From positions 60,599,934 to 60,663,933 of the forward strand of contig NC_063169.1 in assembly GCF_023159225.1 (NCBI RefSeq): a DNA stretch of 64,000 bases, in the 5' to 3' direction. The DNA comes from Perognathus longimembris pacificus (lineage: Eukaryota; Chordata; Mammalia; Rodentia; Heteromyidae). The notes under the pieces are model-generated. The model was not told where the DNA came from. It saw nothing but the letters and a program-made list of their open reading frames with translations, and ran no database searches. The position numbers were made by a program, and so were the translations under genes. Below are positions 12,870 through 24,789 of this stretch, piece after piece (within the stretch, counting starts at the first letter, position 1; every line of letters starts with the position of its first letter).

Positions 12870-13895
12870 AGAAAAGAATCCTATAATCAAAGAATTTCAT
12901 ATACCTTGTCCACCTTAAAGTTGCTTAGTGTGTATGTGGCAGAACCAAAAGCCAAATTCAGTACTCTCACCCTGCCAAACCAGAGCATTTATCTGTCATT
13001 TAAATTCCAAAGCAGCCAGGTTTAGAAACCTTACTTCTATAGTCATGTGTCTGCCCCTATGACACAGAAGGAAAGACACAGCGTTGTTGTTGCTGCGGAC
13101 GTTCACTCTACCCTACCATTCCACACAACTGATAGAATAGGTAAAACAAATACAGCCCTAGAGGTGAAAGATTTGAGTAATATTCTAAGGAAAAAGTGAG
13201 TATTCAAATGTTTTCATCAGTTGTTTGTAAAGTTGGTTTAGAATGCCTGTACACAGAAGAAGTTATTAATACTTCAGTTTGTTGTTCTTCGAATATTAGA
13301 TAAAATAATTATTAAATGTTTATTCCCTTATTAGATTTATTAGACCTGACTTACCTTTAAATTGCCAACATATAACCCAATGTTTCATACATTATAAAAA
13401 TACATCTACTGTAAGTAACTTAATGAATAAGCATTTTCCCCAAATCTAATTTACCCTGAATATTTTTCTCAGCATCTCTTCCTTTGTGAGTCTCTGCAAG
13501 GAAAGGAAGAAACACACAAGAGCAAATGTTTCGCTCTGTTCAAGTGGGAAAGAGTAAGTTGAATTAGAGAAAGAAATGGAACATTAAAATAGGGTGAAGA
13601 TCACACAGAGAACGAACCAGTGCTCTCAGTAGGAAGCCAACTCATACCAACCTAATAGGTTGCCTGAAAACTCCTTTCAAAATGTAGGATTCCCTCTCCA
13701 ATGAAATTTATAGCAGAAATGGTTTTCTAATGTTTCCTACACAATGACCTTTATTAAATTCAATACTTTACCCAACTATACCAAAGGGGAACTTGAAAAG
13801 TCAGTGTTTTAGACTTTGTTGAGATCTATGGGGAACTGATTTGAACAACAGCAGAAGAAATATAGAGTTAGAAGTTAGTAGTGCAAAATACAATC
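12870..13895. other. Unannotated AT-rich sequence
   Basis: No recognisable gene, RNA or repeat. Confidence 0.5.
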
Positions 13896-13899
13896 TTAA

Positions 13900-14125
13900 T
13901 GGTTGGAACAAAGGGTGAACAAACTCAGCAGTGATACTCACTAGACACTATGTTGGAAATGAACTATACAACTCAGAGGGAGGTGGGGCTGAGAGGAAGA
14001 AGAGCTCGGAGAAATGGAGGGGATGACACTGTATAAAAAGAAATGTACTCATTACCTGACTTACGTAACTGTAACTCCTCTGTACATCACCTTTACAGAA
14101 AAGAAAGAAAGAAAGGAAAATTTAA
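13900..14125 (+). mobile_element. L1 3' end, decayed
   Basis: The sequence GGTGAACAAACTCAGCAGTG and the purine-rich stretch at 13975-14030 are followed by AGAAATGTACTCATTACCTG and CTCCTCTGTACATCACCTTT. This is the L1 tail seen in better copies at 23820-23960. It ends in an (AAAG)n-like tail. Confidence 0.65.
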
Positions 14126-14577
14126 TCCTAAATTTTGGTACCACACCTTAAAGTTGTGAAAAGAGACGAGACCTGAGACCTCTACTTGCATTGTAGAGGT
14201 TCTTTCTGTACACATCTCAGGGACAAGTTGGTTCCCTTGTTCAGGATCTTCCCATAATCCTTACAAATCAGCATCCCAGCGGAAATTATGTCCCAATGTA
14301 GCTACGCACAAAGAAAACAAATCTATAGTTATTCCAGGATAGATTTGTCATAGATTTAGACAATATGTCCACGTCAGTGGCCATGAATCACATCGAATCA
14401 ATGACAGTCTCCTTAACCAGCCCTGTAACTTCTGTGCAAAAATAGCTACTTTACTTAAATCCCCATTGAATACTGTGGTCTTTGATGCCTATTGAGAAGA
14501 ATTATGTACCTTGTAAAATCCCCAAGGACTTCCTTTCAGGTCTTTCTCTTACTGGTAGGAGAATACAGATACCTAAG

Positions 14578-14589
14578 TGGTGTGTGTGT

Positions 14590-14646
<57 letters not shown>

Positions 14647-14650
14647 TGCG
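14578..14650. repeat. (TG)n microsatellite
   Basis: About 70 bases of nearly pure TG with a TACG variant near each end. It lies directly against the tail end of the antisense SINE that follows, so it probably grew from that SINE's tail. Confidence 0.95.
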
Positions 14651-14651
14651 C

Positions 14652-14873
14652 GCCAGTCCCGGGGCTTTAATTCAGGGCCTGGATGCTGTCACTGAGTTTT
14701 TGTTCAAGGCTATTACTCTACCACGAATCACATCTCCACTTCCAGCTTTTGGTGGTTTATTGGAAATAATAGTCTGACAAACTTCCCTGCACAAGCCTGC
14801 TTTGAACCTTGATCTTCTGATCTCTACTTCCTGAGCAGCTAGAGTTACAGGCATGGGCTTCTAGGCCCAGCTT
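14652..14873 (-). mobile_element. B1-tRNA composite SINE, antisense
   Basis: Reads on this strand as tail-side tRNA-like half (CCAGTCCCGGGGCTTTAATT, GCTATTACTCTACCACGAAT), linker (TTTATTGGAAATAATAGTCT), then B1-like head (TTCCTGAGCAGCTAGAGTTA, ACAGGCATGGGCTTCTAGGC). Near full length. Confidence 0.8.
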
Positions 14874-15109
14874 CCTAAGTGGTATTTTGAAGGCCTCACA
14901 GTAACATAAGTATATCTGCTTTATATGTAATGTTTTTTTCTTATGATAGAATGAAATCAGTTTTTCTTCAGTGCAGTGAGAATAATAGCTCTGAGAAATC
15001 AATAACAATTTTGCATCAAATTGCTGACTTTAATTTTAAGTGATAATGAAAAATATTAGCTAAATCTTTTTTCTTTTTTTTCATGATAGCTGCAAAACAT
15101 TGCAGTTGC

Positions 15110-15262
15110 CAGGCAAGCTCCCCTAGAGCCATACTTCCAGTCCTTTGTCATTTTTAGTTTGTTTGTTTTTTCTTTTTTCTTTTGTCTTACCCTGAACTAT
15201 AATCTTCCTGCATTCACCTCCTGAGATACCAAGACTACAGGCATGTGTGAACACAGCTGGCC
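15110..15262 (-). mobile_element. B1-like SINE fragment, antisense
   Basis: T-rich start followed by CACCTCCTGAGATACCAAGA and CTACAGGCATGTGTGAACAC, the reverse complement of a B1-type head. The tRNA-like part is missing or too decayed to see. Confidence 0.55.
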
Positions 15263-15269
15263 TTAAAGT

Positions 15270-17030
15270 ACCCATCTTTGTATCCCTCTTCCTTTCTCTA
15301 AATGCCTCTTCTTGCTGTCCTTAAGCCAAGTGTTTTCATGGTATCTGAGCTGGTGAACATTAAAGAACAGAAGGGTTGTTTTTTGTTTGTTTGTTTTTCC
15401 CAGTCTCTCCCTGCCCCAAGTCCCTCCTCCACCTTTTGAATCCTTTCCTGTGCCCCATGAGACTGAGCTGACACTGAACGGGCCTGGTGGAGAGCTGCTT
15501 TGCAAGGCCCTATGCTACTACCCATCCTTCTTCCTTACAAAAGGGAATGGGATTTCATAGTGTATAAATCTTATTTCAGAGAATACAAAGATGAGACATG
15601 CAGACTGGCACTCTGTCAGTATGAGAGAACAGTACACATGCAGTCATACTGGTGATAAGGAAAAGCAAAACATGGAAGATAACATTTAAAAAAAACACAC
15701 CACCAAACAGATGAACAATAACAAAAAAGTCAGCTGCACGAATTTCTAGTATTTGGTGTGACTGATTGCTTTGCATTAATGTGAACAAACTGCATTAAAA
15801 TAAGAATCAATGGAAAATTAGCTTTCTAAGCACCCTGGAAAACTGGAGATTCATTTCTGGGGCATCTAGACTTAGCCCTTGGATGAAGATGAAATCATGC
15901 AGACATTGGCCTGAGATCAGAAGGCAAATAGGTAGCTGTATAAGTCCTTCTAGGAACTAATGGAAATCCTTCAAAGGAAAGGCAATGACCTGGCAAGAAT
16001 GAGCCTTGGTCTGTCTTGTGAGGATCTTGACTCTTCAGTTGTGAGTTCCTATTCCATTTCAGGGAGAGCTGAGGAAGCTGTGCTGAGAAACGCTGCATCT
16101 GCCCCTCTCCTGGGGGGCCACCTCCCTTCTGATTAGGTTTGCATCCTTGGCAAATTCAATCAGGAACTTAATGTAACCTTGCAGCATGTGTGTTGGGAGT
16201 GAGTCGCTTCCTGTCAGTCTGCAATCTGACTGATACACTGCAGTGCTCAATAAACGTTGCCTATTAATGTCATCGTAATCATTGTGATTTTCTAACCAGC
16301 AACAGACATTTTTTCTGAATTGAGGCTTTTTTAGTTGATTTAAAATGCAGTCTTCCAGTAATCACAGATGAAAGACTAAAAAAAATTCCTCCTAATTGTG
16401 AATAAAAGCGTGGTTGAAGGAAGTGAGACTGTCAACCTGTCTGGGCGCATTCCTGAGCTATATCAGCACATGAACGGTGAAGAGACATTGTGGCTAGGCT
16501 GGATCACACTAGACCCAATTCCCTTAATAGCACAGGGCTAAGGATTTTATTAATTTCCATGAAGAATTGGAACTGTGCATCTCAAAGCCTGCTTTCTATG
16601 CTCCAGAGTTCTTTGTTGTTTAATTGGGCTGTAGTTCACTTGAGAGAACCATTTGTAGGGTGGATTCTTATTTTCTGTAATTGTCTGTGTCTTCAGAATC
16701 ATTTCAAGATGATTCATCTAATCTAGCAGCCTGGTGACTGTAGTCACTCTGCAGCCTTGCATGCACAAGGCAGGTGGGAACTGTTCTCCTGGACAGGGCT
16801 GAATCTGGGAGCTCCGTGTGCTGCTGCGCCAGCATCATGTCATGCCACCCTTCTGCCTTGCTGCTACCAATGAGTCATGTATATCGAGAGTCAGGATGAA
16901 CCTGGAAGCAGACCAGTGAATTCATTATGCCTCATTCCCTTCTTTCAGATTAGGAAATCGTACTAAATATTGTTCAACTACTTTGTACAGAAATCCTGCC
17001 TTACATTCATTTTTTAACGAAGATGTCCAA
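15270..17030. other. Unannotated sequence
   Basis: No exon or repeat recognised. Somewhat less AT-rich between 15900 and 16260 and between 16730 and 16860. That could reflect conserved non-coding sequence but cannot be judged without an alignment. Confidence 0.4.
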
Positions 17031-17031
17031 G

Positions 17032-17034
<3 letters not shown>

Positions 17035-17079
<45 letters not shown>
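17035..17079. repeat. (CA)n microsatellite
   Basis: An uninterrupted CA tract of about 44 bases. Confidence 0.95.
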
Positions 17080-17082
<3 letters not shown>

Positions 17083-17261
17083 CATTCCATTTGAAATAGG
17101 AAATTGAAGGATGGAGTTCTTCACTTACCTCCATGCTACCTGCTAGTAGACATCACTTAAGACAGGATCTTACGGGACTCGGGGGGGCCAGATGGCTTCT
17201 GAGAAGCCTTTCTGCCCTTGGCACTCTCTAATTCCAAAACTGTAGAAGATTCTGATGTCAT

Positions 17262-17475
17262 TTACAAAGTGTTTAATTTGTGCAAGGCCTGAAATAAGTG
17301 TTTTACACCCAGAATCTGATTTAAACTTTAACTATCTTTACAAAGTAGAGATGATTCCCTTGTTCAGATTCAGAAACTAAGGTTAAATCGTGTGCATAAG
17401 GTCACTTTGCCAGCAAGTGTGGCTCTAGGATTCAAACGTGGCATGGACAAACCCAAAGCACAACACTGACTAGCT
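17262..17475 (-). mobile_element. MIR-type SINE, antisense
   Basis: Follows the antisense MIR pattern: TTTACAAAGTAGAGATGATT, CAGATTCAGAAACTAAGGTT, then AAGGTCACTTTGCCAGCAAG and GGCTCTAGGATTCAAACGTG. Ancient mammal-wide SINE, much mutated. Confidence 0.75.
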
Positions 17476-17479
17476 TGTC

Positions 17480-19570
17480 TAGTGAAGAACCTACAGAGGA
17501 GAATTAGCCAGCAGACATAATGGGGCCTGAACCTCACGGTGAAGGACCTGGGCTGGTGTTTCTCCCACTCAGCTTTCAACAACAGCTTTCTCTTCTCCTC
17601 TTTCCCCTCCCCTCAGACATTCTGGCCTAAAAGTCAGTATTTGTAACAATGTTTCCTAGGTATGAGAACACCTCACATTTACTGTTATTTCTCCATCTGT
17701 GATTGGTTCCTTGTTCAATCTATGAATACACAACTCATAGGATGAGCACTTCCTTAAAGGAATTAGCTCAGCTTTCCCAGTGAGCCCCATCAGTAGTACC
17801 ACACGAAGAAACACAGCAGCACAGCTAAAGCTACAATTGACAGGTTTGGCATGTGAGCTCTTGGTCTGGAAATTCCATAAATGGCAATTATGATCACCTT
17901 ATCGTACTAAACTCCTCGTATTTTATAGACAGAAAGGGGAAGAATACAATGTCATATTGCACCTTATTTTCAATGTTTTCTTTGTTCTCAGTTCACTAGT
18001 TTAAATCTGAACAAACCATGTATCTCTTTCCAAACAAGTTTTCTTAATCTGCATATCCAGTGATATTTTACTCTGTATAATAAATTACCTACCAACAATC
18101 GATAATAATGCAGTCTTCGCAACTTTGAAGGGAGATAATTAGCCTTCCTGAGAAAGACATTTTTAATAACGCAGTTAAAATTATTTCAATGTAAATGATC
18201 ACATGTATACACGGATCAATTTTGAATCAGACCAGAGGATAGGTTATTAAGAAATAATACTATAAATTATGTAACAGTAAATTTATGAAATGGCACTTAT
18301 GATTATAGCTCCTTTTGTGTTTCCCTTCTTATCTCCTTGAAGCTAGCTTCCTTTCCTACCACTGAACATGAAAGTAACATGGAGAGATGATTGCTCTCCC
18401 ACTCATTCAGATCAACCTTCCCTTCCTCAGCTTTTGGAGTCCTTGAATTCTCTGCAGCTCTAGTAACCACACAGTCCTTGGGGTGACTTGAAGATGTACC
18501 TCTATTGCATTGGTCACCTTTCCGAAACCCTGGATACCATCCTCACATGCTTTCAATATTAATTTTATTATCCTTTCATTTCTATTTACCAACCAGCTCA
18601 GATGTCACATCAGTTCACAGCTTCAAGTATTTTTCTACAGAGAGGATGCTTAAATAGAAATGACAGCAACTTTTTTTAGCAGAAAGAAATGCCCTATCTG
18701 TACACTGATCTTCACTTACCTGAAAGAGAGTTTGTGTTTCTTGAAAAAGAGACAGGGTGAATTTGCAGTTAATGAGCTGTTGAAATTCTTATTCTTATTT
18801 ACAAAGCTAATGGATATCTCCTTCTGCTACTGAATCTTGAAAGTATTTCTTTGATTCTCTCTTCATAAAGTTTTCATCTTGCTTTCTCTTTTCTGAGAAG
18901 AGAGACCTGCACTATCTGGATTTGGTATCTCCATTTACTAACATAAATGATTGGATTCTGAACAAGGTCTCTCTCTTTCAGGTCATACAACACAGAAGTA
19001 GGCACTTCACACAGCAAATTCTAAACAAGAAGAGAACTAAGCAAGAAAAGAGCTGAGTGTGAACCTATGTGAGAACTAGGAAGTGAAACTGCTTATGGTA
19101 GCTTTATGCAAACATTTCCTGGCATCTTATTTTTGTAAAAATGGAAACTTCCATGGCTCCTTTGAATGACAGAGTACTAAGTCAAGCCACTGGTTGCTAT
19201 GGAAGCTCAGAACTCAATAGCAATAACTGCAGCTGAACCTTTTCATTTTCAAAATAGAATAATTATATATGTTTGTTAAGGTTTCTGGAAGTAGTAAAGC
19301 TAAGAATGATTACAACCAACACGAGTGGCTCTTCCAAACTAAGTAGAGGACGTGAGTTTGTGTTTCTACCAAAATCAGGCAATCTAGCTCAAGACAATGC
19401 ACCCCACTTCTGTTTAGAAATACAATAGCAGGTATCATTGCAACTGTCATCTAAATTTTCTCATTTATATGGTAAGGTGAAGAAAATGTATGGCAAAATC
19501 AGGAGTAAACACCTCTAAATATAAAAATAAAACTTAAGAATTATAACTGCTGGCTTTTTGCTCTCTGCCA
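17480..19570. other. Unannotated AT-rich sequence
   Basis: No recognisable gene or RNA. A possible L2 remnant around 18590-18650 is too weak to call. Confidence 0.45.
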
Positions 19571-19575
19571 GAATA

Positions 19576-19715
19576 ATATATGTGTGTGTGTGTGTGTGCG
19601 CACATCTATACATACATACATGTGTATATATCACACACATATATATCAAATCTATCTATGTATAACACACATATATATCACATGTGTGTATATATATCAG
19701 ATACACATATATAAT
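19576..19715. repeat. Mixed (TG)n/(ATAC)n/(TATC)n low-complexity region
   Basis: Opens with a TG run, then alternates ACATACAT, ACACATATAT and TATC-type words. It is a decayed compound microsatellite. Confidence 0.85.
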
Positions 19716-19719
19716 TTGG

Positions 19720-21165
19720 TTATTTGGTTACAGTTTTATAGAATTTACTGGCCCTTGGAATATTGAAAGCCTTAGAAGAGCCTGATGTACAAAGGTGATT
19801 GCTAGATTCTTTGTACCTGCCATCCCCAACACTAATCCAGCTGTAGATAATATGTAAACAAGTAGCATGTAAATCAGCATTTGTTTCACCATAAAAGAAA
19901 CCAATGTGGATTTGGTCTGGGGGCGGGTAGGGTGCATATCTCTATCCCCTTACTACAAAACATGAGTGCTTTGCATTTTCTTGTTATGTCTTTCTATAGC
20001 AAGTGAATTTTATAACCAGAAAAAATGTGTAAAGTTATTTTAATTTTAAAAAGCTAGTAAGACATACCAAAGCTGTATTTAGAAACATTTAAAACCTTAT
20101 CATTTTCATATTTTTAAAAATAATTGAGTATTTTGACTCAAATAGAAAATACACAAAGAACTCAGCCTGACAAAATTAATCAAAATAAAAAAACAGTCAA
20201 TTAAAAACTGCATCATCAATATATAAATGTAGGAATGGATCATACAGGAATAAATTTCATCATGAAATATTGTATCATAAGACACACTTGGAAAGATCCC
20301 ACAGTATCCTTTCTCCTCAAATCTCTGTTTCATTTTCCCCATTGTGGCAAAATAGCAGCTTTAAAAAACAACATGCTCCTGTAATGCCTTCTTATTCATA
20401 AAATGGTTCCAGCTTCACCCTTTGGAATTCAGGTCTGACAAATTAATGTCACCAGTCATGTAGTAGAAAGGATGGACATTTCTACAGTGTAGTCAAGTAG
20501 GGAAAAGGATCTTGCACAGAGATCGATGTATTTTCAGTGTAGCAAACATGCACTAATGGAGTTAACAGGGGAAATAATTTTTCATTGCTTTGTTCTGTTG
20601 AGGCTGCCTGTTTAGGACACTTCATTACATAACATGCTGTGGTACGTAAACACAAACTTGAAGTGATGTGCACTTTATTAATGCACGATTGTGCACTAAT
20701 ATATTAATCCCCTGGGGCCTTAGCTCCCACACTCTTAAAACTAGGGTGATAATTATAGCTACAGTAATGAGCTCAAAGGGTATAAGGCTCACGGGAGATA
20801 ATGTTTTTAAATGTGCCTCATGAAAAAGTTCCTTTCATTAACATCATTAACATCAAAGTGTAAATGATTGTGATTTCACAAGTATACTGAAATTTCACAC
20901 TTGTTCCATTTGCTCTAGAAAACCAACTTCAGTCCACACTTTTAAAAGCCAATGCTACCCAACCTGAATAGTGTACAAGAGACCTGGATTCACAAACACA
21001 GTCTCAGCCATGCTCTAAATGGATCAAGAACACTATGAGGTCAGGTGACAAGTTATGACCTAAATTTTGGGGAGTCTAGAGGACATACTGTGTCTTCTCT
21101 TTCCTATTATATTTATTATTTTTGTCATTAGTTACTCATATAATTAAACTAAAATTACCATTAAA
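19720..21165. other. Unannotated AT-rich sequence
   Basis: No gene, RNA or repeat family recognised. Several A/T runs only. Confidence 0.5.
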
Positions 21166-21178
21166 AATACAGAAATTC

Positions 21179-21394
21179 GGGCTGGGGATATGGCCTAGTG
21201 GCAAGAGTGCCTGCCTCATATACATGAGGCCCTGGGTTCGATTCCCCAGCACCACATATACAGAAAATGGCCAGAAGTGGCGCTGTGGCTCAAGTGGCAG
21301 AGTGCTAGCCTTGAGCAAAAAGAAGCCAGGGACAGTGTTCAGGCCCTGAGTCCAAGCCCCAGGACTGGCAAAAAAAAAAAAAAAAAAAAAAAAA
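21179..21394 (+). mobile_element. Dimeric ID-type SINE, young
   Basis: One of the best-preserved copies. The ID-like half starts GGGCTGGGGATATGGCCTAG and contains GGGTTCGATTCCCCAGCACC. The second half contains GTGGCTCAAGTGGCAGAGTG and ends GGACTGGC before an A-tail of about 25. It is flanked by perfect 10-bp duplications ACAGAAATTC (21169-21178 and 21395-21404). Confidence 0.95.
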
Positions 21395-21922
21395 ACAGAA
21401 ATTCTGCTAACTGAGCTCTAGTTAACAGACTCTCACTAGCTCTTGGCTGTACAATGGATCTTTATAGCAAATGTGCCCTCGGGCCATGGATGTTGACATT
21501 TTCTCTGTTCCTATCATGGAGCTGTATTCTCAGTAAAAGTCAATCAAGTTTGTTTCCAACCTATTTGTCTGTGTGGTGATTGTGCTGGTAATTGCAAGCA
21601 TGTAATTTAAGTTACTATTTAATAAACTAATTAAATTTGAGTGGGAAGAATTGTTTCCATCAGTTTGAAGTTAAATGGCTAAGGAAGATTCAATGACTTA
21701 AAACAGTATTGTCTAACTAGTTGTGGAAAGAAGAATTATATAAGGATATGAGGAAGATTTAGAAAAAAATGTAAAAGATTCTTAATCATGTTGAAATTAT
21801 CTTTAATTTCTAGCTGCTTTTAGGAATATAAATATTTATGCTTATAACAAATGTAATAAAATAAAGGAGAACTTTTATCAATTGACTTATGGAAAAAGAA
21901 TATGACTGATTCCTATCTCAAA

Positions 21923-21933
21923 AGATTGATGAG
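21923..21933. repeat. Target-site duplication, left copy
   Basis: AGATTGATGAG occurs here just before the SINE head and again at 24166-24176 after the L1 block. The two copies bracket the whole SINE-plus-L1 stack. Confidence 0.8.
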
Positions 21934-22138
21934 GGGCTGGGAATGGCGCTTAGCGGTAGAGTGCTTGTCTTGCATGCATGAAGCCCTGGGTTCTATTTCT
22001 CAGTACCATATAAACAGAAAAAGCCAGAAGTGGTGCTGTGACTCAAGAGGTAGAGTGCTAGCCTTGAGCAAAAAGAAGCCAGGGACACTGCTTAGGCCCT
22101 GAGTCCCAAGGACTGGCAAAAAAAAAAAAAAAAAAAAA
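21934..22138 (+). mobile_element. Dimeric ID-type SINE carrying an L1 in its tail
   Basis: Two tRNA-like halves (GGCGCTTAGCGGTAGAGTGC; GTGACTCAAGAGGTAGAGTG) ending GGACTGGC and about 20 A. Its right-hand target duplication does not follow the tail. It reappears at 24166, after about 2 kb of L1. The L1 therefore landed in the SINE's A-tail, a favoured A-rich target for L1 endonuclease. Confidence 0.9.
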
Positions 22139-22575
22139 GATTTCAGGGTTCAGGATATCTGTGTCTATTTTGAGGTCTTTGATCTATTTGGAATTGATTT
22201 GGGTGCAAGGTGATATATAAGGATCTAGTTTTAGTTTGTTGCAGGTGTTGAACCAGTTTTGCCAGCACCATTTGTTAAAGAGGTTATCTTTCTTCCATCC
22301 TATTTTTTTTTAGCTCCTTTATCAAAGAGTTAGTAGGCATAGCTCTGCAGGTTCATTTCTGGGTCTTCAGTTCTGTTCCATTGGTCTTCAATTCTGTTCC
22401 TGTACCAATACCAAGCTGTTTTTATTACTATAGCTTTATAATACAGCTTGAAGTTTGGTATTGTAATTCCCCCAGCACTGTTCTTTCTGCTTAGGATTGT
22501 TTTTGCTATTTGGGGTATTTTATTGTTCCATATGAATTTCAGGATTGCTTCCTCTATTTCATTAAAAGATGGTGT
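22139..22575 (-). mobile_element. L1 ORF2 segment, inverted 5' part of a twin-primed L1
   Basis: Read on the minus strand, this codes a recognisable C-terminal-domain stretch of L1 ORF2p (residues such as [21 protein letters not shown] and [10 protein letters not shown] in the 22330-22590 frame). It is opposite in orientation to the following segment but comes from immediately upstream in ORF2. This is the inverted arm of a 5'-inverted L1. The join to the sense arm lies within about 22570-22592. Confidence 0.92.
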
Positions 22576-23990
22576 TGGGGATATTAACACTTGGGCTCCT
22601 TGGCACAGGACAAAACTTCCTTAATAAAGGCCCAGAATTGCAACAAATCAAAGAAAGGTTGGACAAATGGGACTGCATCCAACTGCAGAGCTTCTCCAGG
22701 GCAAAGGACATAGCTTGCAAGATAAATAGGAAGCCCACAGATTGGGAAAAGATGTTTACCAGCCCACACAATGGACAAAGGCCTCATATCTAAAATATAT
22801 GCAGAACTCAAAAAATTAAATTCATCCAAAACAAAACCACAAAGAACCAACAGCCCCCTCAACAAGTGGGCCAAAGGCTTAAAAAGAGACTTCTCTGATG
22901 AGGAAATGAGAATGGCCAAAAGACATATGAAAAAGTGCTCTATATCACTGGCCATAAAAGAAATGCAAATCAAAACAACATTGAGATTCCACCTCACCTC
23001 AGTAAGAATGTCCATTATCAAGAAAACTAATAATAACAAATGTTGGAGGGGATGTAACCAAAAGGGGACCCTACTTCATTGTTGATGGGAATGTAAACTG
23101 GTTCAGCCACTCTGGCAAGCAGTACGGAGATTCCTCAGAAGTCTAAGCATAGACCCAGCAGCCCCACTTTTAGGCATCTACCCAAAAGACCACAAACAAG
23201 AACACACTGAAGCCACCAGCACAACAATGTTCATTGCAACACAACTTGTCATAGCTAAAATATGAAACCAACCCAGATGCCCCTCAGTAGATGAATGGAT
23301 CAGGAAAATGTGGTACATATACACAATGGAATTTTATGCCTCTATCAGAAAGAATGACATTGCCCCATTTGTAAGGAAATGGAAGGACTTGGAAAAAATT
23401 ATACTAAGTGAAGTGAGCCAGACCCAAAGAAACATGGACTCTATGGTTTCCCTCATAGGGAATAATTAGCACACGTTTAGGCTCACAGCAGAGGATCACA
23501 AAAGCCCAAAAGCTATGCCCTTATAAACACAGAAGATGATGCTAAGTGAAATGAACTCCATGTTATGGAAATGAGTGTTATATCACTGTTGTAATTACTT
23601 TCAACATGCCATGTGAAAACATAGCTTCTTTTGTTGATGATCCTCCTGTATTTCCTTCCTGTGGGTGTCCCTGCGCTATTACTGTTATCTCATCTGAGTA
23701 CCCTGGATATTGTTTATACTGGTATTAGAACTAGGAAAGTGAAAGGGAATATCAAAATCGAGAGACAAAGGATAAAAAGACAAACAACTCCAAAAGTAAT
23801 ACTTGCAAAACCACTTGGTATAAATCACCTGAACAACTCATGAGGGGAGAGGGAAAGGGGGAGGGGAGAGGAGGGGGAATGAGGGAGGAGGTAACAAATA
23901 GTACAAGAAATGTGCCCATGGCCTAACGTATGAAACTATAACCCCTCTGTACATCACTTTGACAATAAATAATTATTATTTAAAAAAATT
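22576..23990 (+). mobile_element. L1 ORF2 3' end and 3' UTR, sense part of twin-primed L1
   Basis: Sense L1. The frame from 22569 reads an ORF2 stretch with residues LDKWDCIQLQSF. A one-base frameshift near 22770 moves it to a second frame ([45 protein letters not shown]). That frame ends in a stop replacing a conserved Trp after LLHC near 23084. ORF2-like sequence continues to about 23465, then the 3' UTR with its G/A-rich tract at 23850-23890. It ends CATCACTTTGACAATAAATA and a short A-rich tail. Non-functional. Confidence 0.93.
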
Positions 23991-24165
23991 GTATAAACCA
24001 ACTGTGTAACTCATGGGGGGAGAGGGGAAGGGGGAAGGAGGAGGCAAGGAAAAATGAGGGAGCAGGTAGCAAATTGAACAAGAAATGTACTCACTGCCTT
24101 ATGTATGAAACTGTAACCCCTATGTACATCACTTTGATAATAAATAAGTAAATATTAAAAAAAAT
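23991..24165 (+). mobile_element. Second L1 3' end in tandem
   Basis: A second L1 tail follows the first in the same orientation: ATAAACCAACTGTGTAACTC, a G/A-rich tract, AGAAATGTACTCACTGCCTT, TACATCACTTTGATAATAAA and an A-tail. It differs from the first tail at many sites, so it is either an independent severely truncated insertion or an older tail reached by transcription read-through. Confidence 0.9.
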
Positions 24166-24187
24166 AGATTGATGAGTGGGTTTGGGT

Positions 24188-24413
24188 TCCAGGAGTTCAC
24201 ACTTGTAATCATAGCTATGCAAAAGGCTAAGGTCTGAGAATAACAGTTCCAAGTCAGCCCAGGCATGAAAGTCTGTAAGACTCTTATCTCCAATTAAGCA
24301 ACAACAACAACAAAAAAAGCCAGAAGAGGAGCTGTGACTCAGGTAGAGTACTAGCCTTGGGAAAGAAACTGCTCAGGGACAGCACTAAGGTCCTGAATTC
24401 AAGTCCTAGAACA
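24188..24413 (+). mobile_element. B1-tRNA composite SINE
   Basis: B1-like head (CACACTTGTAATCATAGCTA, AAGGCTAAGGTCTGAGAATA), linker (CTTATCTCCAATTAAGCAAC), then the tRNA-like half (GGAGCTGTGACTCAGGTAGA) ending CCTGAATTCAAGTCCTAGAA. Confidence 0.8.
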
Positions 24414-24514
24414 AAAAAGAATGATGAATAAATGCATATAAAACTAAAAATAAAAATGTTAACTATTCAGTATAATTCTTTCATCTACTTTTCAGGTAAA
24501 TAGGTTGTGCATTT

Positions 24515-24556
24515 ATACATATATACATATATACATATATATGTGTTGACATATAT
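24515..24556. repeat. (TATACA)n low-complexity repeat
   Basis: Short run of ATATACAT words continuing into TATATGTG. Confidence 0.8.
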
Positions 24557-24589
24557 GTTTGCTTATGAACTGTAATTTTTCCAAATTAA

Positions 24590-24785
24590 AATTGGCATGG
24601 TGGCATACACGTATAATTCCAGCTAGTTGATGGGAGGTAATTGGATCAAGATCTGAGGCAAGCCTTGGCAAAAACTTAAGACCCTATCTGAGCAAACTAA
24701 AAGTAAAAGGACTCTTGAGCCTGGCTTGAATGATTAAGTGCTTATCTAACAAGCATGAGGGTGTCAGTTCAATTTCCAGTAAAAG
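24590..24785 (+). mobile_element. Old B1-like plus ID-like SINE
   Basis: GGCATGGTGGCATACACGTA (B1-type start) and AGCAAACTAAAAGTAAAAGG, followed by an ID-like unit (TGGCTTGAATGATTAAGTGC; GTGTCAGTTCAATTTCCAGT). More diverged than the neighbouring composites, so probably older. The order resembles fused B1-tRNA SINEs. Confidence 0.6.
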
Positions 24786-24789
24786 GGAA

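Noticed and set aside
21179..21260. tRNA gene
   Set aside because: A and B boxes are present, but this is the SINE head repeated across the window. It lacks a full tRNA fold and is fused to a second unit and A-tail.
22584..23039. 151-codon minus-strand frame
   Set aside because: Antisense shadow of the L1 ORF2 sense arm.
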